Shown here piece by piece: positions 1 to 5,692 of a stretch of DNA of 7,492 bases; within the stretch, counting starts at the first letter, position 1; every line of letters starts with the position of its first letter. The notes below the pieces were generated by a model. That model saw only the letters and a program-made list of their open reading frames with translations, made no database searches and was not told the DNA's origin. Made by a program: the position numbers and the translations under genes. The DNA is from Betaproteobacteria bacterium (GTDB lineage: Bacteria > Pseudomonadota > Gammaproteobacteria > Burkholderiales > UBA9220), in contig DOVS01000332.1 of assembly GCA_003519965.1 (NCBI GenBank), forward strand, positions 1 through 7,492, read 5' to 3'.

Positions 1-181
1 ACGGGAGTATACCGTGTTGTGCATGATCGGCGCCGGTAAGCCGGTATCGCAGATTGCCCGCGATTTGACGTTAAGCGTTAAAACGGTCAGCACCTACCGT
101 AACCGCATCCTGCAGAAACTCAATATGAAGAATACGGCGGAGCTGACCCACTACGCTATCCGCCATCGTCTGTCGGAATAG
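1..181 (+). CDS. LuxR/NarL-type response regulator, C-terminal part only
   Basis: The last 59 codons of a gene entering from the left edge (reading frame from base 2, TAG stop at 179-181). The fragment is a complete-looking LuxR-type (GerE) helix-turn-helix: it starts at REYTVLCMIGAGKPVSQIA, continues through the scaffold helix and has the recognition helix SVKTVSTYRNRI, ending in ELTHYAIRHRLSE. This ending is typical of NarL/FixJ response regulators of the GacA/UvrY/RcsB-like kind, which bind DNA as dimers after phosphorylation of an N-terminal receiver domain. The receiver domain, the phosphoacceptor aspartate and the partner kinase lie outside the window, so the receiver is inferred and the signal is unknown. 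The gene converges on the lytic transglycosylase gene with only 28 bp between stop codons. Confidence 0.85.
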   Translation, partial: REYTVLCMIGAGKPVSQIARDLTLSVKTVSTYRNRILQKLNMKNTAELTHYAIRHRLSE

Positions 182-193
182 CGCCGCCGTCCT

Positions 194-219
194 GGCGCGC
201 ACCCGGGGTTCAGCGCGCC
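194..219. repeat. 7-bp inverted repeat between convergent genes, weak terminator candidate
   Basis: GGCGCGC (194-200) and GCGCGCC (213-219) are perfect complements around a 12-nt loop. The right arm lies in the end of the lytic transglycosylase gene, whose stop codon is at 210-212. The position between convergent stop codons suits a bidirectional terminator, but neither strand has a T run after the stem, so factor-independent termination is doubtful. Confidence 0.3.
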
Positions 220-881
220 TCCGGCGATGGCGTCATGCGCGCGTTGGCCGCGCGAGGGGCGGGATAGCGCCAGCGGGTATGCCACGCCCTGACCACCTTG
301 GCCGGATAGTCCGCTTGACCAAGGCTGCCGTTGTAGCGCCCCAGCGCGCGGAATAGATTCCCCTTTTCCCTATCGAGGTAGTAGCGCAAGATCGTACAGC
401 CATAGCGCAGGTTGGTGCGTAGATGAAAGAGGTCTTGGCGCGGCGCGCCGATCAATTTAACCCAGAACGGCATGACCTGCATGTAGCCGCGGGCGCCGGC
501 ACGGGAGAGGGCGTATTTATTGAATCGGCTTTCCACTTGGATAAGCCCCAGCACCAGCTGGGGGTTAAGGCCGGCGCGCGCGGCTTCATAATGGACGGTT
601 TTCAGAAAGCGGCGGCGTACTGTGGCGTCCGGCATGGTTTTTTCCAGCCGCCGCGACATGTCTTTCAGCCAGGCGCGGCCCTCTCGCGCCGAGTCGAAGG
701 AGATGCGCCAGTCGTCTTCGCCGCTGACCGCTCGATGCAGCAAGGCGCGGACGCTGGCGCTTAACGGTGCGTATTGTTGTGCGCCAGCGGCGGCGGATTG
801 ACTCGCCAGCGCCGCCAAAGCCAGGGCGGCGAGGCGAAAGCTGGCGCTTAGACGCTGTCGGCGATCGCGGACGGTCCACAT
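210..881 (-). CDS. Exported SLT-family lytic transglycosylase
   Basis: A 223-residue murein-cleaving enzyme of the Slt/MltC-like lysozyme-fold family, which cuts the MurNAc-GlcNAc bond of peptidoglycan non-hydrolytically to leave 1,6-anhydroMurNAc. Residues 1-35 look like a signal peptide: an Arg-rich start, a hydrophobic Ala/Leu stretch at about 16-27 and an AAAGA-QQ cleavage region. No lipobox cysteine is visible, so a soluble periplasmic enzyme is expected. The SLT domain covers about 95-200: the catalytic Glu is E117 in VESRFN, followed by S126 and the [10 protein letters not shown] signature (129-138), NLRYG (157-161) and the RYNGS motif (182-186), which corresponds to the AYNAG motif of relatives. 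No LysM or other wall-binding domain is present. The start overlaps the end of proS by 34 bp and has no good Shine-Dalgarno, so translation is probably coupled to proS. A later start is possible but would remove part of the signal peptide. Confidence 0.88.
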   Translation of the reverse strand: MWTVRDRRQRLSASFRLAALALAALASQSAAAGAQQYAPLSASVRALLHRAVSGEDDWRISFDSAREGRAWLKDMSRRLEKTMPDATVRRRFLKTVHYEAARAGLNPQLVLGLIQVESRFNKYALSRAGARGYMQVMPFWVKLIGAPRQDLFHLRTNLRYGCTILRYYLDREKGNLFRALGRYNGSLGQADYPAKVVRAWHTRWRYPAPRAANARMTPSPEAR

Positions 882-2581
882 AACTTGGATTTTATGAGGC
901 TGACCGTGTTTTGCAAGGGGAGCGCGGTGGGCGTGGTGTCGGTGCGCCCTTGGTATTCGACGTTGCCTTCCTTGAGGCCGCGCTCGCCAACCACCAGCCG
1001 GTGGGGAATGCCGATCAATTCCATGTCGGCGAACATGACGCCGGGACGTTCGTCGCGGTCATCCAGCAGCACCTCGACGCCCGCCGCCGTCAATTCGGCG
1101 TACAGTGTTTCCACCGCTCGCCGCACGGCGTCGCTTTTTTTCATGGCAATGGGGATGATCGCCAGTTGAAAAGGCGCCATCGCCGTGGGGAAAATAATGC
1201 CCCGTTCATCGTGCCCTTGTTCGATAGCCGAGGCGACGATGCGCGATACGCCGATGCCGTAGCAGCCCATTTTCATCGGTTGGGATTGTCCGTTTTCGTC
1301 GAGAAAGACGGCGTTGAGCGCCGTCGAGTACTTGGCGCCGAGTTGGAAAATGTGGCCCACCTCGATGCCGCGGCATAACGACAGGGCGCCCTTACCGTCC
1401 GGGCTGGGGTCGCCCTCGACGACGTTGCGGAGATCGGCGGCCATGGGCTCCGGCAAGTCGCGGTCGAAATTGACGCCGCGCAGGTGGTAACCCTCTTCAT
1501 TGGCGCCGCAGATGAAGTCGGCCATGGCCGCGGCGCTATGGTCGGCGACGATCGACGCGTCTAATCCCATCGGGCCAAGGGAGCCGCCGCCACAGTTTGC
1601 CGCGGCGCGGATTTGCGCGTCGGTGGCGAAACGCAGGGGATGCGCCACTTTCTCCAATTTGCCGGCCTTTACTTCGTTCAGGGAATGGTCGCCGCGCAGC
1701 AGCAGCGCGACCACGCCGCCGTCCTCGCCCGCGACGAGCAGCGTTTTCATTATTTTTTCCGGCGGCGCCTGGAGGAAGGCGGAGACCGTCTCGATGCTGT
1801 GCTGGCCGGGGGTGGCGACTTTTTGCAGCGGCGCCGTGGGCGCGGGGCGGGGCGTGGCGGGCGGCAGCGCCTCCGCTAACTCGACGTTGGCGGCGTAATC
1901 GGAGCCCGTGCTGAAGGCGATGGCGTCTTCGCCGGAGTCGGCCAGGACATGGAATTCGTGGGAGCTGGCGCCGCCGATCGATCCGGTGTCCGCGGAGACG
2001 GCGCGGAACGTTAAGCCGAGGCGGCCGAAAATACGGTGATAGGCGTCGTACATGTCTTGGTAAGTCTGTACTAGGGACGCTTCGCCGCCGTGAAAGGAAT
2101 AAGCGTCTTTCATGATGAATTCGCGGGCGCGCATGACACCGAAGCGAGGCCGGATTTCATCGCGAAATTTGGTTTGAATCTGGTAAAAATTAAGCGGTAA
2201 TTGGCGGTAGCTTTTCACTTCCCGGCGGGCGACATCGGTGATGACCTCCTCGTGGGTGGGCCCAAAGCAAAAATCGCGTTGGTGGCGGTCTTGCAACCGC
2301 AACAGTTCGGCGCCGTAAAAGTCCCAGCGGCCGGATTCGCGCCATAATTCGGCGGGTTGCACCGCCGGCATCAGCAATTCGACGGCGCCGCTGCGGTCCA
2401 TTTCTTGGCGCACGACGGCTTCCACCTTGCGTAGTATCCGCAGACCCAACGGCATCCATGTGTAAAGGCCGCTGGCCAGGCGCTTGATGAGACCGGCGCG
2501 CAGCATGAGGCGGTGGCTGACGAGCTCGGCGTCGGCCGGGGCTTCCTTGAGTGTCGAGATAAAGAATTGAGAGACCCGCAT
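848..2581 (-). CDS. proS: Prolyl-tRNA synthetase, bacterial type with editing domain
   Basis: Class II aminoacyl-tRNA synthetase that charges tRNA-Pro with proline in the cytoplasm. The 577 residues match the usual bacterial length (E. coli about 572). The start MRVSQFF aligns with the conserved family N terminus, which fixes the ATG at 2579-2581. The catalytic core shows GPTHEE (107-112), motif 2 from [11 protein letters not shown] through MKDAYSF (139-163), DTGSIGG (198-204) and motif 3 GCYGIGVSR (439-447). The inserted YbaK-like editing domain, about 225-405, hydrolyses Ala-tRNA-Pro; it keeps K279, the same number as the lysine known to matter for editing in E. coli, and a CGGGSLGP loop (330-337). 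The anticodon-binding domain occupies about 470-567 ([20 protein letters not shown]). The family usually ends near SLIKSKL (561-567); here ten more residues, [10 protein letters not shown], run into the next gene. The Shine-Dalgarno is weak (GAAAG upstream of the ATG). Confidence 0.97.
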   Translation of the reverse strand: MRVSQFFISTLKEAPADAELVSHRLMLRAGLIKRLASGLYTWMPLGLRILRKVEAVVRQEMDRSGAVELLMPAVQPAELWRESGRWDFYGAELLRLQDRHQRDFCFGPTHEEVITDVARREVKSYRQLPLNFYQIQTKFRDEIRPRFGVMRAREFIMKDAYSFHGGEASLVQTYQDMYDAYHRIFGRLGLTFRAVSADTGSIGGASSHEFHVLADSGEDAIAFSTGSDYAANVELAEALPPATPRPAPTAPLQKVATPGQHSIETVSAFLQAPPEKIMKTLLVAGEDGGVVALLLRGDHSLNEVKAGKLEKVAHPLRFATDAQIRAAANCGGGSLGPMGLDASIVADHSAAAMADFICGANEEGYHLRGVNFDRDLPEPMAADLRNVVEGDPSPDGKGALSLCRGIEVGHIFQLGAKYSTALNAVFLDENGQSQPMKMGCYGIGVSRIVASAIEQGHDERGIIFPTAMAPFQLAIIPIAMKKSDAVRRAVETLYAELTAAGVEVLLDDRDERPGVMFADMELIGIPHRLVVGERGLKEGNVEYQGRTDTTPTALPLQNTVSLIKSKLCGPSAIADSV

Positions 2582-2612
2582 GATCGCTTTCTAAATATGC
2601 TGTAAAGATACG

Positions 2613-2618
2613 ATTTTA
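2613..2618 (-). promoter_or_regulatory. proS: Possible proS -10 element
   Basis: On the minus strand TAAAAT lies 31 bp before the proS ATG, five of six matches to the sigma-70 -10 consensus. No recognisable -35 stands at 16-18 bp. It sits back-to-back with the -10 of the divergent aminopropyltransferase-like gene, so both promoters share about 110 bp of intergenic DNA. Confidence 0.3.
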
Positions 2619-2655
2619 CCGTGAAAGCAGCGCCGCGTGCGCGGCGGAAAGGCGC

Positions 2656-2661
2656 TATAAT
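2656..2661 (+). promoter_or_regulatory. Consensus -10 (TATAAT) for the spermidine-synthase-like gene
   Basis: TATAAT at 2656-2661 is a perfect sigma-70 -10 in otherwise GC-rich DNA. It would start RNA near 2668, about 28 nt before the ATG at 2696. No good -35 is visible at standard spacing. Its position argues against the longer reading frame beginning at GTG 2621, whose start would lie upstream of the transcript. Confidence 0.45.
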
Positions 2662-2695
2662 GCCGCGCGGGCCTAACGAGGAAGGAACGGCGATC

Positions 2696-3484
2696 ATGGG
2701 ATTTTTTTCCAAACGCCGCTTGCAGCGGGCGGTGGGGGCGGGCGACTCGGTGGAGGTGAGCGAATCCAATGGGGTACGCTGCCTGCACCTTGGCAACCGC
2801 ACCGTGCAAAGCGCCATGCGGCTTAAGCAGCCCGACCGGCTGGAATTGGATTACACGCGCTGCATGATGGCGTTTTTGCTGTTTCGTCCCGATCCTCGGC
2901 AGGTATTGCTGGTGGGGCTGGGCGGTGGTTCGCTAGCTAAATTTATTTATCGTTACTTTCCCGAGAGCGCTTCGGTGACGGTGGAAACCAATCCCCGCGT
3001 AGTGGCGGCGGCGCGCGCTTATTTCTTCGTACCCGCCGACGATGCACGCTTACGGGTCGAGATCGGCGATGGCGCCGCGTATGTCATGGATCATCCATGC
3101 AGTTGCGATGTGCTGATGGTGGACGGTTTCGACGCCAACGCGCAAGTGGATGGGCTGTGCACGCAGGCGTTTTACGATGCGTGTGCGGCGGCGTTGACCA
3201 CGAACGGTGTGCTCGTGGTCAATCTGTGGGGCAACGACGCCAATTTTGAAACCTACTTGAAGCGCATCGGCGCCAGTTTCGACGGTTTAGTGCTGTGTTT
3301 GCCGACCAGCGGACGCAGCAATATCACCATCCTTGCCTTTAAGCATAGTCCCGGTGCGCCGCTATGGTGCGATTTACGGGAACGCGCTCGCCAGCTGGAG
3401 GCGCGTTACGGCTTGGCGTTCGTTAAATTTCTCGGCGCCTTGCGCGACGCTAACCTGCATACCGAAAAACGGCTCCTTATTTGA
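2696..3484 (+). CDS. Spermidine-synthase-like (aminopropyltransferase-fold) protein
   Basis: A 262-residue protein with the Rossmann fold of the SpeE/class I methyltransferase superfamily. I choose the ATG at 2696 because GAGGAAGG stands just upstream and a TATAAT -10 lies at 2656; the frame also allows a GTG at 2621. Visible motifs are the nucleotide-binding loop GLGGGSL (74-80), an acidic residue at the end of the second strand in TVETNP (E97, the ribose-binding position), GDGAAYV (124-130) and VDGFD (142-146). The last keeps two aspartates, D143 and D146, equivalent to the catalytic DxxD of spermidine synthases. The N-terminal beta domain is short compared with E. coli SpeE (288 residues), and after VDGFD the usual G-P substrate loop is replaced by ANAQVDGL. 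The fold is clear but the substrate is not: true spermidine synthesis, another aminopropyl transfer or a methyltransferase-like activity are all possible. No speD (AdoMet decarboxylase) gene is adjacent. Confidence 0.75.
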   Translation: MGFFSKRRLQRAVGAGDSVEVSESNGVRCLHLGNRTVQSAMRLKQPDRLELDYTRCMMAFLLFRPDPRQVLLVGLGGGSLAKFIYRYFPESASVTVETNPRVVAAARAYFFVPADDARLRVEIGDGAAYVMDHPCSCDVLMVDGFDANAQVDGLCTQAFYDACAAALTTNGVLVVNLWGNDANFETYLKRIGASFDGLVLCLPTSGRSNITILAFKHSPGAPLWCDLRERARQLEARYGLAFVKFLGALRDANLHTEKRLLI

Positions 3485-3508
3485 GGCGGCGCGGCGGTCG
3501 CGGAGCAG

Positions 3509-3537
3509 TTGCGGTCAGTCGCGCTAATATGTAAAAA
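3509..3537 (+). promoter_or_regulatory. rppH: Possible rppH promoter
   Basis: TTGCGG (3509-3514), a 17-bp gap and TAAAAA (3532-3537) form a weak sigma-70-like pair in the AT-rich patch before rppH. An overlapping TAATAT (3525-3530) is an alternative -10. The 88-bp gap after the previous gene leaves room for an independent promoter, although read-through is also possible. Confidence 0.3.
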
Positions 3538-3572
3538 TTACAATCAATTAGTAATGTTTACGGGGCTGAACA

Positions 3573-4085
3573 ATGATTGATCGCGATGGTTACCGCCCCA
3601 ATGTCGGCATCGTTTTATGCAATAGGCAAAACGAGGTATTTTGGGGAAAGCGCATCCGCGAGCATGCCTGGCAATTTCCCCAGGGCGGCATTAAGCAGGG
3701 CGAATCGCCGGAGCAGGCGATGTATCGGGAATTGGAGGAAGAGGTGGGTTTACTTCCCGATCATGTGAAGATTCTTGGCCGCACCAAGGAGTGGCTGCGC
3801 TATAACGTCCCGCCGCATTGGGTTAAGCGTGAGTGGCGCAGCACCTACAAAGGCCAGAAGCAGATTTGGTTTCTGTTGCGTATGGTGGGACGAGACTGCG
3901 ATGTTTCGCTGCGGGCGACCCGGCACCCGGAATTCGACGCCTGGCGCTGGAATCACTATTGGATTCCGCTAGAATCCGTGATCGAATTTAAACGGGAGGT
4001 CTACCAGCAAGCCTTGCGCGAGCTGGAGCATTATCTCCGGCCGGGCCGCGCGGCGGCGCACGCCGCCCGGCCCCCGCAGCTGTGA
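3573..4085 (+). CDS. rppH: RNA pyrophosphohydrolase (Nudix)
   Basis: Removes pyrophosphate from the 5' triphosphate end of mRNAs, giving a 5' monophosphate that stimulates RNase E decay; acts in the cytoplasm. The 170 residues are near the E. coli length (176). The N terminus [15 protein letters not shown] is nearly invariant in RppH and fixes the start. The Nudix box runs from G38 to L60: G38, E44, then the core RELEEEVGL (52-60), with E53, E56 and E57 as the metal-binding glutamates. Other family marks are WQFPQGG (33-39), KEWLRY (72-77), GQKQIWFLL (94-102) and the FDAWRW segment (121-126). The last 14 residues or so, rich in Ala, Arg and Pro, are encoded by the left arm of a strong hairpin and are probably not functionally constrained. 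The Shine-Dalgarno is poor (GGGG about 7 nt before the ATG). Confidence 0.95.
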   Translation: MIDRDGYRPNVGIVLCNRQNEVFWGKRIREHAWQFPQGGIKQGESPEQAMYRELEEEVGLLPDHVKILGRTKEWLRYNVPPHWVKREWRSTYKGQKQIWFLLRMVGRDCDVSLRATRHPEFDAWRWNHYWIPLESVIEFKREVYQQALRELEHYLRPGRAAAHAARPPQL

Positions 4086-4111
4086 ACGGCATGGCGCCGG
4101 GCGGCGTGCGC
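4056..4111. terminator. 16-bp perfect hairpin at the end of rppH, probable terminator
   Basis: GCGCACGCCGCCCGGC (4056-4071) is the exact reverse complement of 4096-4111, with a 24-nt loop that contains the rppH stop codon (4083-4085). The left arm is inside the rppH reading frame. On the plus strand seven T residues follow at 4124-4130, 12 nt after the stem, further away than in a textbook intrinsic terminator. On the minus strand the hairpin lies right after the stop of the small membrane peptide (4116), without a T run. The place, between convergent genes, fits a shared transcription end. Confidence 0.55.
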
Positions 4112-4115
4112 GCTC

Positions 4116-4238
4116 TTAGCCGCTTTTTTTCCCTTTTACCATGAAATAGAAAAGCCAGAAACCGATTACCGCGATAGCGCCGCCAATGGTGGCGATGGAT
4201 AGAATACCAACCGATGAGCCGAATAATACATGCAGCAT
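4116..4238 (-). CDS. Small single-pass membrane peptide, DUF3149-like
   Basis: A 40-residue gene with ATG at 4236-4238 and TAA at 4116-4118. The product begins MLHVLFGSSVGILSIATIGG, continues as one hydrophobic segment up to about residue 34, and ends in a basic tail, KGKKSG. This is the shape of a single transmembrane helix, probably with the N terminus outside and the positive tail in the cytoplasm. The beginning, LFGSxVGxLS, resembles the small betaproteobacterial membrane proteins called DUF3149, whose function is unknown; I make the match from memory of the family pattern. Support for translation is strong for so small a gene: GGAGG at 4248-4252, 9 nt before the ATG, and an extended -10 about 44 nt upstream of the start. 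It converges on rppH. Confidence 0.75.
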   Translation of the reverse strand: MLHVLFGSSVGILSIATIGGAIAVIGFWLFYFMVKGKKSG

Positions 4239-4281
4239 AGGTATTTTCCTCCAGAACATGTTGACAATGAACCGCTATTCG

Positions 4282-4290
4282 ATTATAGCA
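4282..4290 (-). promoter_or_regulatory. Extended -10 promoter of the small membrane peptide
   Basis: The minus strand reads TGCTATAAT, an extended -10 (TGnTATAAT) with a perfect hexamer at 4282-4287. This would start RNA near 4275 and leave a leader of about 37 nt carrying GGAGG. No convincing -35 is seen, which extended -10 promoters tolerate. Confidence 0.5.
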
Positions 4291-5048
4291 AATAGGTCTA
4301 GGTCGCGCGCTAAGCGGGTTACGCTTGATCTACTCGATTCTAAAAGTTAAATAAAGGCCGATGGCGGCGTTGGCCTAGACCTCGGCGTTCCTCCATGAGA
4401 AAGCCAAGGCTTGCCCCCGCGCCGTGAGGCGACGGCGGCGACGGCGATCACCCCGGTTGTCGATGTGGCGCATGCATCGTGCATGTTATTAGCCGCCGGA
4501 TTTTCCGGAAAAGGGCGCGACATTCCACGGGCGATCCCGGTGTTCGCCGACAGTATCGGAATGGAAAATCGTGCGATTGCGGCGATGGCCCGCCGCCAGC
4601 GGCTAACGGCGATTACGGTGGGAGAAAAGGCGATCCGTGGGAAGCCGAATAACGCACGATAGGGCGCCGTCCCATTGCTTGTTCGTGCTGGACGGCTTGT
4701 GTGGTTTTGTAGGGTGCGTGACCGCTGGCAGCCCGCAAGAGGAAGCGTTCTTGCACTCCATGCGGAAATACAGGGGAAGCGGGATGTATTCGGGCGCCGT
4801 GGATGTCCGGTTGGTGTGCCCTATTATCGCCGCTTCGGTTCGTTACGGTAGGCGTTTGTGCGAGTCGTGGATAAAGCGGGAACCGCGGCGGGGTAGTTGG
4901 GCGCGAGGCGTGTTCTCGCTGTCCGCAATGGTTCCACGGATTGGCCGGGTAATCCGTTCGCCGAAATTTAAGACTTAAAACGATGGCCCCTTTCTGTTGA
5001 CGTCATCCAAACGCAAGCGGGTGCATGTTCCCGCCGCCCGCTTGATTC
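4289..5048. other. About 760 bp without a recognisable gene
   Basis: I can support no gene here on either strand. Two overlapping plus-strand frames are open: 4411-4662 (83 codons from TTG) and 4637-4978 (113 codons from GTG). Neither has a Shine-Dalgarno, an ATG start or any family motif I recognise. The first has GC-rich third positions like the neighbours and could be a decayed fragment. The second is rich in Cys, Arg and Gly without a domain pattern, as expected of a chance frame in GC-rich DNA. No tRNA, tandem repeat or insertion-sequence end is apparent. Confidence 0.5.
5014..5044. repeat. 8-bp inverted repeat upstream of the rubrerythrin promoter
   Basis: CAAGCGGG (5014-5021) and CCCGCTTG (5037-5044) form a perfect 8-bp stem with a 15-nt loop. 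No T run follows on either strand. It could end transcription entering from the left or be a protein site, but nothing decides between these. Confidence 0.4.
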
Positions 5049-5055
5049 GCCCTGC

Positions 5056-5084
5056 TTGACAGCGGCAGGGCTTGAAAATAGACT
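5056..5084 (+). promoter_or_regulatory. Sigma-70-type promoter of the rubrerythrin operon
   Basis: TTGACA (5056-5061) is a perfect -35, followed after exactly 17 bp by TAGACT (5079-5084), which keeps the T, A, A and T most important in the -10. The predicted start is near 5091, so the leader to the ATG at 5203 is about 112 nt. The -35 lies in the loop of a small inverted repeat (GCCCTGC at 5049-5055, GCAGGGC at 5065-5071). The -10 touches the first base of the 39-bp palindrome, so a protein bound there would block or restrain polymerase. Confidence 0.55.
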
Positions 5085-5122
5085 CGCTGTCTAATTTAGA
5101 TTAAATCTAAATTAGACAGCGA
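5084..5122. repeat. Perfect 39-bp palindrome, probable operator of the rubrerythrin operon
   Basis: Two 19-base arms are exact reverse complements around one central A at 5103. The left arm reads TCGCTGTCTAATTTAGATT. The inner part is AT-rich, while the outer ends (TCGCTGTC / GACAGCGA) are GC-rich. The core at 5095-5111, TTTAGATTAAATCTAAA, has TTTAGA and TCTAAA arms at the spacing of Irr/PerR-type boxes of the Fur superfamily (recalled consensus TTTAGAAnnnTTCTAAA; PerR-like TTAGAATnATTCTAA). Its place over the predicted transcription start suggests a repressor operator. In RNA it would fold into a stem of about 18 bp, but no T run follows, so a terminator is less likely. Confidence 0.8.
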
Positions 5123-5202
5123 TGATTCGGGTTGTTTTCCACTGCCAGTCAGCTACATTGGAAAGGCGGTTTCTTCGTTCTCTTTTAAATTAGGAGTGAT
5201 CA

Positions 5203-5622
5203 ATGGAACTTAAAGGATCCAAAACCCACGAAAACTTAAAAGCCGCTTTTGCCGGCGAGTCTCAGGCGAACCGTCGTTATCTTTACTTCGCGGCCAAATC
5301 CGACGTGGAGGGGCAGAACGACGTGGCGGCGGTATTTCGTTCCACCGCCGAAGGCGAGACCGGTCATGCGCATGGTCATTTGGAATATCTCGAGGCTTGT
5401 GGCGATCCGGCGACCGGCCTGGCCATTGGCGCGAGCCGAGAAAATCTGAAAGCCGCCATTGCCGGGGAAACGCACGAATATACCGATATGTATCCGGGGA
5501 TGGCCAAGGCGGCTCGCGATGAGGGATTCGAGGAAATCGCCGACTGGTTTGAAACCTTGGCGAAAGCCGAGCGTTCCCACGCCAATCGCTTTCAGAAAGC
5601 GTTGGACACATTGGTCGATTAA
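5203..5622 (+). CDS. Rubrerythrin without a rubredoxin domain
   Basis: A 139-residue ferritin-like four-helix protein with a non-haem di-iron site; rubrerythrins reduce hydrogen peroxide to water in the cytoplasm. All expected metal ligands are present at family spacing: E19, E52, H55, E89, E92, E123 and H126 ([31 protein letters not shown]). The C-terminal rubredoxin domain of classical rubrerythrins (two CxxC pairs, about 45-50 residues) is absent and the protein ends right after the last helix, so an outside electron donor is required. An internal duplication is still visible: [10 protein letters not shown] (10-19) against [10 protein letters not shown] (80-89), each ending in an iron ligand. 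AGGAG at 5192-5196 stands 6 nt before the ATG. It is the first gene of an operon with the Fe-S protein and the DUF3501 gene, under a promoter overlapped by a long palindrome. Confidence 0.95.
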   Translation: MELKGSKTHENLKAAFAGESQANRRYLYFAAKSDVEGQNDVAAVFRSTAEGETGHAHGHLEYLEACGDPATGLAIGASRENLKAAIAGETHEYTDMYPGMAKAARDEGFEEIADWFETLAKAERSHANRFQKALDTLVD

Positions 5623-5640
5623 CGACGGACCGGATTTTGT

Positions 5641-5660
5641 GGCCGGCTGACTGGCCGGCC
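5641..5660. repeat. 7-bp inverted repeat between rubrerythrin and Fe-S gene
   Basis: GGCCGGC (5641-5647) pairs perfectly with GCCGGCC (5654-5660) around a 6-nt loop, starting 18 nt after the rubrerythrin stop. No T run follows. Such a hairpin inside an operon can protect the 3' end of the upstream message or reduce read-through, giving more rubrerythrin than Fe-S protein; that is inference. Confidence 0.5.
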
Positions 5661-5692
5661 GTCTATCGGCCTTATTCGGGAAGGAGCGATCG

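Noticed and set aside
885..1914. Several plus-strand open frames opposite proS
   Set aside because: They are antisense shadows of a clear, full-length proS; long antisense frames are common in GC-rich genes.
2621..2695. Longer GTG start for the spermidine-synthase-like protein
   Set aside because: The extra 25 residues would be encoded across the TATAAT element, and the Shine-Dalgarno GAGGAAGG clearly serves the ATG at 2696.
4411..4662. Open frame of 83 codons (TTG start) on the plus strand
   Set aside because: No Shine-Dalgarno, no ATG near the start and no recognisable family; the GC-rich third positions leave a decayed gene fragment possible, but I cannot support a functional gene.
4637..4978. 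Open frame of 113 codons (GTG start) on the plus strand
   Set aside because: Overlaps the previous frame, lacks a ribosome-binding site, and the product is an Arg/Gly/Cys-rich string without domain features.
4998..5005. TGACGTCA 8-bp palindrome
   Set aside because: Short enough to occur by chance, and resembling a eukaryotic CRE site has no meaning here.
5084..5122. Palindrome read as an intrinsic terminator or an insertion-sequence end
   Set aside because: No T run follows on either strand, no transposase or target duplication is near, and it lies directly after a promoter and before the operon it would terminate.
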